A stretch of DNA of 11,011 bases, from assembly GCA_903829565.1 (NCBI GenBank), contig CAIKQM010000048.1, positions 1-11,011 of the forward strand, given 5' to 3'. Below are positions 7,310 to 11,011 of this stretch, piece by piece; positions within the stretch are counted from its first letter, which is position 1, and the number at the start of each line of letters is the position of its first letter. The DNA comes from an uncultured Planctomycetota bacterium. GTDB lineage: Bacteria > Planctomycetota > UBA1135 > GCA-002686595. The position numbers were made by a program, and so were the translations under genes. Under the pieces are notes generated by a model. It ran no database searches, had not been told where the DNA came from, and worked only from the letters and a program-made list of their open reading frames with translations.

Positions 7310-7314
7310 GCAAG
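7285..7314. repeat. Inverted repeat overlapping the LysM promoter (candidate operator)
   Basis: CTTGCCTT (7285-7292) and AAGGCAAG (7307-7314) are perfect 8-base inverted copies separated by 14 bases, so half-site centres are 22 bases apart, about two helical turns. The left arm overlaps the last bases of the -35 and the right arm overlaps the -10 and reaches almost to the predicted start. This layout fits a dimeric regulator that would block RNA polymerase. As most of it is upstream of the predicted start it is unlikely to act as an RNA hairpin. Confidence 0.45.
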
Positions 7315-7375
7315 CGTCCTCAGCATGTCGTTGAGGGCAAGACACACTCCTCTCCAAGAAGCGCTTACGCTCACG

Positions 7376-7402
7376 CCCCGACGGTCCGCGCCGCCTCGGG
7401 GA
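7376..7402 (+). promoter_or_regulatory. Weak Shine-Dalgarno of the LysM gene inside a possible hairpin
   Basis: GGGGA (7398-7402) lies 7 bases before the ATG at 7410 and is the only ribosome binding site candidate. CCCCGA (7376-7381) is perfectly complementary to TCGGGG (7396-7401), and the loop allows extra pairs (7383-7384 with 7394-7395). In this structure the Shine-Dalgarno is paired, which could limit translation. GC-rich leaders form such pairings by chance, so this is a candidate only. Confidence 0.35.
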
Positions 7403-7409
7403 CACCCAA

Positions 7410-8183
7410 ATGGGAAAGGTCGAAAAACTCGTCGTCCTCTCGGTCCTCTTCCTCGTGGCCCTCATTCTGGTCGTGTCCGTCACGATGGATGATCCCGCAG
7501 TTGTTGATGCTGGGGGCAATCCTCAGCCGATGACCGCGCAGGCTCCGATGGATCAGCACTCCGCCGTCGCCAAGGGCGACATGCTGCCGACACCGCCGGT
7601 CAATGTCGGCACGTTGTCAAATGCAGTTGACACGTCGAAAGTTGCACCGCAGGAGCAAATGCCTGCCGGTTCGATCTTGAAGACGATGGACGGCCTCGAA
7701 GATTCGGTGCTGCCGAACTTCAAGCTGTACACCTGGCGCGAAGGCGATTCGTATCGTCTCGTGTCGAACACGTACTACGGCGACTGGAAGTTGTTGACGC
7801 TGTTGCGTGATGCCAATGCTGGTCGTGAAGACTTGCAGCCTGGTGATCGCATCATGGTGCCGGTGTACGCCGATGCGTCCGTGCCGCCCGCCGCTGAAGG
7901 CAATGGCACGATCGCTGATGTGGAACCGCAAGCTGCACCCGTAGTCGAGCAGCCGGTGGCCAAGCCGGCGAAGAAGGAGACGAAGGCTGCTGCCTCGAAC
8001 ACGAAGACGGCCGCTGCGAAGACGACCGGCGGCAAAGTGCACGTGGTCAAGAGCGGTGAGTCGTTGTGGACGATCGCCAAGAAGGAGCTGGGCGATGGTT
8101 CGCGCTGGAAAGAGATCCAGCAACTCAACGGCTTGGCGAAGCCTGAGGCCATCAAGGTCGGCATGAAGCTCAAGCTGCCCTGA
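7410..8183 (+). CDS. Membrane-anchored protein with two LysM domains, 257 aa
   Basis: LysM domains bind GlcNAc-containing glycans, in bacteria mostly peptidoglycan. Residues 7-24 form one membrane helix after a short basic start (MGKVEK), so the protein is probably an inner-membrane anchor with the rest in the periplasm. A Pro/Ala-rich spacer (about 27-100) follows, then a divergent LysM (104-153: YTWREGDSYRLVSNTYYGDW, ending LQPGDRIMVPV). A Lys/Ala/Thr-rich linker (183-208) leads to a clear C-terminal LysM (209-257: VHVVKSGESLWTIAKKELGD, ending VGMKLKLP). I see no peptidase, amidase or other catalytic domain. The ATG is supported by the membrane helix right after it and by GGGGA 7 bases upstream. 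The gene appears monocistronic: its own promoter upstream and a strong terminator 21 bases after the stop. It may tether the inner membrane to peptidoglycan or act as a scaffold. Confidence 0.88.
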   Translation: MGKVEKLVVLSVLFLVALILVVSVTMDDPAVVDAGGNPQPMTAQAPMDQHSAVAKGDMLPTPPVNVGTLSNAVDTSKVAPQEQMPAGSILKTMDGLEDSVLPNFKLYTWREGDSYRLVSNTYYGDWKLLTLLRDANAGREDLQPGDRIMVPVYADASVPPAAEGNGTIADVEPQAAPVVEQPVAKPAKKETKAAASNTKTAAAKTTGGKVHVVKSGESLWTIAKKELGDGSRWKEIQQLNGLAKPEAIKVGMKLKLP

Positions 8184-8204
8184 TCGCACTCGACGAGTGA
8201 AGCG

Positions 8205-8251
8205 CAACGCGGCGCGTGGTCCGTAATGGACTGCGCGCCGCGTTGGCTTTT
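8205..8251 (+). terminator. Rho-independent terminator of the LysM gene
   Basis: CAACGCGGCGCG (8205-8216) and CGCGCCGCGTTG (8234-8245) are a perfect 12-base inverted repeat. Inside it two G-U pairs and further Watson-Crick pairs (8219-8222 with 8228-8231) close the stem down to a small loop near 8224-8226. TTTT (8248-8251) follows. It begins 21 bases after the LysM stop. No matching T-run exists for the opposite strand, so it mainly serves the LysM gene, though the stem may also slow transcription coming from the convergent response regulator gene. Confidence 0.88.
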
Positions 8252-8263
8252 GGTGCGTGGCTA

Positions 8264-9667
8264 TCAGCGCAAGCCGTGGCGCTCGATCTTCTTGTACAAG
8301 TGACTGCGCTGCATCGCGAGGCGTTCGGCTGTGCGCTTCACATTGCCTTCGTTCTCGGCCAACTTGCGGCGCAGGTATTCCTTCTCTGACAGATCTTTGA
8401 ACTCTTCAAAGGTGGTCGCTGCATACGCGGCCTCTGCACCCGGCGTGCTGGCGTGTTGTCCAGTATGTTTGCGCGTGGCTTGTGTAGCTGTGATGTCCTC
8501 AAGATCACTGCGCGACAACACCGGCGCATCGCACAACACCGTGGCGGCTTCGAGCAAGTTCTTCAGTTGACGCACATTGCCAGGCCACGTTTGTTCGGCC
8601 AAGAAAGCCAAGGCACTCTCATCGAGTGCTTGTGGTCTGCGACCGTCGCGCGCGGCCACCTGCGCCAGAAAACGCTGCGCCAGTTGCGGCACGTCTTCGG
8701 GGCGCTCGCGCAACGGCGGCACACGCAACGGCACCACGGCTAAGCGATAGTACAAGTCCATGCGGAATGCGCCGGACTGCACCGCTGCTTCCAGATCAGC
8801 ATTCGTCGCCGCGAGCACGCGAATGTCGACGCTGATGGGCTGCACTCCGCCGACGCGCACGATTTCGCGCCGCTCCAACGAGCGCAGCAACTTGGCCTGC
8901 GCGGCGAGAGGCATGTCACCGATTTCATCCAAGAACAGCGTGCCTTCATCCGCTGCTTCGAAGTGTCCCATGCGCCGCTCATGCGCGCCGGTGTAGGCAC
9001 CTTTCTCGTGACCGTACAGTTCACTTTCCACGAGGTCTTCGGGGATCGCCGCGCAGTTGACAACGACGAAGGGTCCGTCCGCGCGCGGTGAGGCTGCATG
9101 CAGCGCGCGTGCAACGACTTCTTTGCCTGCACCGTTTTCGCCTGTGATCAACACCGACGAGTCGCTGCGCGCGGCTTGACTGACTTGCGCCGCGAGGCGC
9201 TTCATGAGCGGCGAACTGCCGCCGAGTTCCACTGCTCCCGCCAGCTTGGCACGCAAGCGCGTGTTCTCTTCCGCGAGGCGCCGCTCACGCAATGCCGCGC
9301 GCACGGTGACCATGACGCGCTGTTCATCGAGCGGTTTTTCCAAAAAATTGGAGGCACCTTTTTTGACTGCCTCGACCGCCGTGGCCACATCGCCATGACC
9401 CGACACAACGACCACCGGTAAGCCCGAGCCTTGCAAGCGCTCGAGCAGCCCCATGCCATCGAGGCGCGGCATCTTGAGATCCGTGATCACCAGCGCGGGA
9501 GACGCTCCGGCATCGCGTTCCTTCGCCAAGCGCGCCAACGCCTCCTCGCCATCCTTGGCGACCAGCACCTCATACCCGTGGTAGGTCAGGCTCATTTCCA
9601 TGGCCAGACGGATGTCCGCATCGTCATCCACCACCAGAATCCGCTCGCGAGCCGAGGACTTGCTCAT
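8264..9667 (-). CDS. NtrC-family sigma54-dependent response regulator, NtrX-like, 467 aa
   Basis: This is a two-component transcription activator. The receiver domain (about 8-125) has the acidic pocket VVDDD (12-16), phospho-acceptor Asp63 in ITDLKMP (61-67), Ser89 and Lys111 in FLEKP (108-112). The AAA+ domain (about 149-380) has Walker A GENGAGKE (176-183), the sigma54-contact loop GAYTGA (223-228; Tyr replaces the common Phe, a known variant), Walker B LFLDEIGDMP (244-253), FRMDLYYRL (301-309) and WPGNVRQLKN (361-370). A Fis-type helix-turn-helix (about 429-465) ends RSHLYKKIERHGL, which resembles the NtrX group. The protein should bind enhancer sites and drive sigma54 RNA polymerase using ATP. 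An AGGA ribosome binding site lies 7 bases before the ATG (9675-9678). No histidine kinase is in the window, and I found no convincing GG/GC sigma54 promoter here. It is divergent from anmK. Signal and targets unknown. Confidence 0.94.
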   Translation of the reverse strand: MSKSSARERILVVDDDADIRLAMEMSLTYHGYEVLVAKDGEEALARLAKERDAGASPALVITDLKMPRLDGMGLLERLQGSGLPVVVVSGHGDVATAVEAVKKGASNFLEKPLDEQRVMVTVRAALRERRLAEENTRLRAKLAGAVELGGSSPLMKRLAAQVSQAARSDSSVLITGENGAGKEVVARALHAASPRADGPFVVVNCAAIPEDLVESELYGHEKGAYTGAHERRMGHFEAADEGTLFLDEIGDMPLAAQAKLLRSLERREIVRVGGVQPISVDIRVLAATNADLEAAVQSGAFRMDLYYRLAVVPLRVPPLRERPEDVPQLAQRFLAQVAARDGRRPQALDESALAFLAEQTWPGNVRQLKNLLEAATVLCDAPVLSRSDLEDITATQATRKHTGQHASTPGAEAAYAATTFEEFKDLSEKEYLRRKLAENEGNVKRTAERLAMQRSHLYKKIERHGLR

Positions 9668-9689
9668 GCCGGCATCCTATCCTCGCGGC
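9668..9689. promoter_or_regulatory. 22-base divergent region between response regulator and anmK
   Basis: Only 22 bases separate the two start codons. The stretch contains a direct repeat ATCCTATCCT (9674-9683; AGGATAGGAT on the minus strand). One AGGA serves as the regulator's ribosome binding site. TATCCT (9678-9683, plus) and TAGGAT (9679-9674, minus) each match the -10 consensus at 4 of 6 positions, but I found no fitting -35 for either. Promoters for each gene therefore probably lie within the other gene's start, or the messages are leaderless. Confidence 0.3.
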
Positions 9690-10949
9690 ATGCTTGCCAC
9701 GACGACACCGGCACGGACTACCTGGGCCACGCAGCTCGCCACACCCTCGGGGGTGCTGGTTGCAGGTCTCTTATCTGGCACCTCGTGCGATGGTGTGGAT
9801 GTGGTCCTGTGCCGCGTGCGCTTGGCGCCGGATGGTGCGGATCTGCTGCCGCCTGAGCTCGTGGCGAGCCAGACGGTGGCCTACGAGGACCTGCCGGGTG
9901 GTGGAGCGTTGCGACAAGTGCTGTTGTCGTGGATCGAGGGCCGCGCGACGGAACAGCACAGTGCCGCGTGGTTGGGCGCGATTGCTTGCGCGCACCGGGA
10001 CATCGCGCAGGTGTTCGCTCACGCGTTGCAACGCGTAGAAGCACTGCACAACGTGCGTGTGGACTTGGTGGGCAGTCACGGTCAAACCGTCTGGCACCAC
10101 GATGGTCATGCACTGTGGCGCGGCGCACAGGGCCAGCGCGCGACGTTGCAGTTAGGGGACCTATCCACTTTGGCGGCTTGCACACAGCGCGCGGTGGTGG
10201 GCGATTTTCGTTGGGCGGACTTGGCCGCAGGTGGAGAAGGCGCGCCATTGGTGGCGCTCGTCGATCACCTTTTGTTCCCGCAGCTACCGCGTCCAGCGGC
10301 CATCCTCAACTTGGGCGGCATTGCGAATCTGACGCTGTTGGGTGCGCGAACGGATGAGCTCTTGGCCTTTGATGTGGGTCCGGCGAACTGCATTCTCGAC
10401 ACGCTGGCACGCGAGCTCTTAGGGCGGGCGTGCGACGAGGATGGTGCGTGCGCGCTCAGCGGCCGCGTGCAGGCAGAGTTGTTGCGTAGCTGGGCTTCGC
10501 ACCCGTACTTCGCCGTTGTGCCTCCGAAAAGCACGGGCCGCGACACATTCTCGCGTGCGTGGGTCCTGTCGCTGCTCGAGCCTGTGCGTCACAGCCTGTC
10601 GCCGGCGGATCTGCTGGCCACAGCGGTCGAGTTGGTGGCTCTGACGGTGGGTGAGGCCCTTGCCCGGTACGGCGGCGTACAACCTGGCGGTGCGCGGCCG
10701 GGACCACTGGTGGTGGCGGGGGGCGGCGCTCTCAATCCCGCGCTGATGCGCGCTTTAGAGCGGCACTGTGGCGCTGTCTGCGCGGCCGAACAGGTCGGCA
10801 CCACCGCCCGCGCCCGCGAAGGACTGTTGTTTGCGCTCCTGGCCGCGCGCCATGTGGCCGGGCTGCCCTCGACGCACCCTGGAGCCACCGGGGCGCGCCG
10901 CGGAGGGGTGCTCGGGTTGTATGCCCCAGCTCCGCATTTTGGGCTGTAG
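9690..10949 (+). CDS. anmK: Anhydro-N-acetylmuramic acid kinase, 419 aa
   Basis: AnmK cleaves the 1,6-anhydro ring of anhydroMurNAc and phosphorylates it to MurNAc-6-phosphate, a cytoplasmic step of peptidoglycan recycling. Motifs numbered from the ATG at 9690: phosphate-binding GLLSGTSCDGVDVVL (26-40; family G.mSGTS.DGiD), LVGSHGQTVWH (127-137), VVGDFRWADLAAGGEGAPL (169-187) with the catalytic Asp in DFR..D, LNLGGIANLTLL (206-217), FDVGPANCILD (227-237; family FDtGPgN..iD), PPKSTGRDTFSRAW (278-291), and VVAGGGALNPALM (341-353). The C-terminus ends with the usual TGA...VLGLY. The start is not certain: the frame is open upstream into the response regulator, and a GTG at 9753 directly before the first motif is possible; I chose 9690 because it avoids overlap with the divergent gene. 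It is slightly longer than typical AnmK. No MurQ etherase is in the window. Confidence 0.94.
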   Translation: MLATTTPARTTWATQLATPSGVLVAGLLSGTSCDGVDVVLCRVRLAPDGADLLPPELVASQTVAYEDLPGGGALRQVLLSWIEGRATEQHSAAWLGAIACAHRDIAQVFAHALQRVEALHNVRVDLVGSHGQTVWHHDGHALWRGAQGQRATLQLGDLSTLAACTQRAVVGDFRWADLAAGGEGAPLVALVDHLLFPQLPRPAAILNLGGIANLTLLGARTDELLAFDVGPANCILDTLARELLGRACDEDGACALSGRVQAELLRSWASHPYFAVVPPKSTGRDTFSRAWVLSLLEPVRHSLSPADLLATAVELVALTVGEALARYGGVQPGGARPGPLVVAGGGALNPALMRALERHCGAVCAAEQVGTTARAREGLLFALLAARHVAGLPSTHPGATGARRGGVLGLYAPAPHFGL

Positions 10950-10982
10950 CCGAGCGGGCTGGGGGGGATAATAGGGGCCGCG

Positions 10983-11011
10983 GTGGAGGATCCCAGCAGG
11001 CCACACCTTGA
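10983..11011 (+). other. Possible start of a further gene, cut by the window end
   Basis: After the anmK stop there are 62 bases with a G-run and GATAAT (10967-10972; 5 of 6 to the -10 consensus). A GTG at 10983 opens a frame that stays open to the end (nine full codons, V-E-D-P-S-R-P-H-L). The -10-like element lies 10 bases before it, so a leaderless start is conceivable. GGAGG (10985-10989) could instead be a ribosome binding site for a start just beyond the window. No protein family can be judged from this. Confidence 0.2.

Larger units (their letters stand above)
7149..7409. other. Divergent intergenic region between glycosyltransferase and LysM gene
   Basis: No convincing gene lies in these 261 bases. 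The left part (7149-7253) is open in the glycosyltransferase frame but is unlikely to be coding. I found no good minus-strand promoter for the glycosyltransferase; TACAAC about 20 bases before its ATG is a poor candidate without a matching -35. The right part holds a rightward promoter candidate, an inverted repeat, and two hairpin candidates in the LysM leader, each listed separately. Confidence 0.6.

Noticed and set aside
9338..9364. AT-rich patch with A6 and T6 runs in the response regulator, considered as a frameshift or slippage site
   Set aside because: The frame is intact through it and the runs encode the conserved KKGASNFLEKP region of the receiver. They do not match a slippery heptamer in the reading frame.

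Overview
The window is visibly GC-rich and gene-dense, with chromosomal housekeeping and cell-envelope genes on both strands. It comes from a bacterium with a Gram-negative type envelope: a CMP-Kdo synthetase (kdsB, needed for LPS inner core), a lipoprotein with a lipobox, an AlgX-type polysaccharide acetylation protein, and peptidoglycan-linked genes (LysM protein, anmK). The kdsB-pyrG pairing (recalled from Chlamydia), the DUF1844 gene and the NtrX-like regulator fit Planctomycetota or another PVC/deep Gram-negative lineage. That placement is an inference and needs a tree. I see no tRNA, rRNA, CRISPR array, IS element, phage gene or attachment site.

Layout. Bases 1-1348 (+) hold the 3' part of an AlgX/AlgJ-like SGNH-fold gene whose beginning lies outside the window. 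Bases 1368-7148 (-) hold a five-gene leftward block: a GT-C membrane glycosyltransferase (7148-4800), a small lipoprotein (4725-4123), kdsB (4123-3329), pyrG (3321-1672) and a DUF1844 gene (1661-1368). Lipoprotein stop and kdsB start overlap (TGATG), kdsB and pyrG are 7 bases apart, and pyrG and DUF1844 are 10 bases apart, so these four look like one operon. The glycosyltransferase is 74 bases upstream and may be a separate unit. A divergent intergenic region (7149-7409) carries a sigma70-like promoter with an overlapping inverted repeat and two possible leader hairpins ahead of a membrane-anchored double-LysM protein (7410-8183, +). That gene ends in a strong intrinsic terminator (8205-8251). 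An NtrX/NtrC-type sigma54 response regulator (9667-8264, -) converges on it, and is divergent from anmK (9690-10949, +) with only 22 bases between the two start codons. The last 62 bases may hold the start of another gene.

How the genes fit together. PyrG makes CTP and KdsB uses CTP to activate Kdo, so the operon joins a nucleotide supply step to an LPS precursor step. The GT-C enzyme, AlgX-like protein, LysM protein and AnmK are all envelope polymer functions (sugar transfer, O-acetylation, peptidoglycan binding, peptidoglycan recycling). The window is best described as an envelope biogenesis neighbourhood. I did not find a clearly new multi-gene system. The points most worth a second look are the missing catalytic Asp in the AlgX-like protein, the unknown lipoprotein coupled to kdsB, the DUF1844 gene downstream of pyrG, and the structured leader of the LysM gene.
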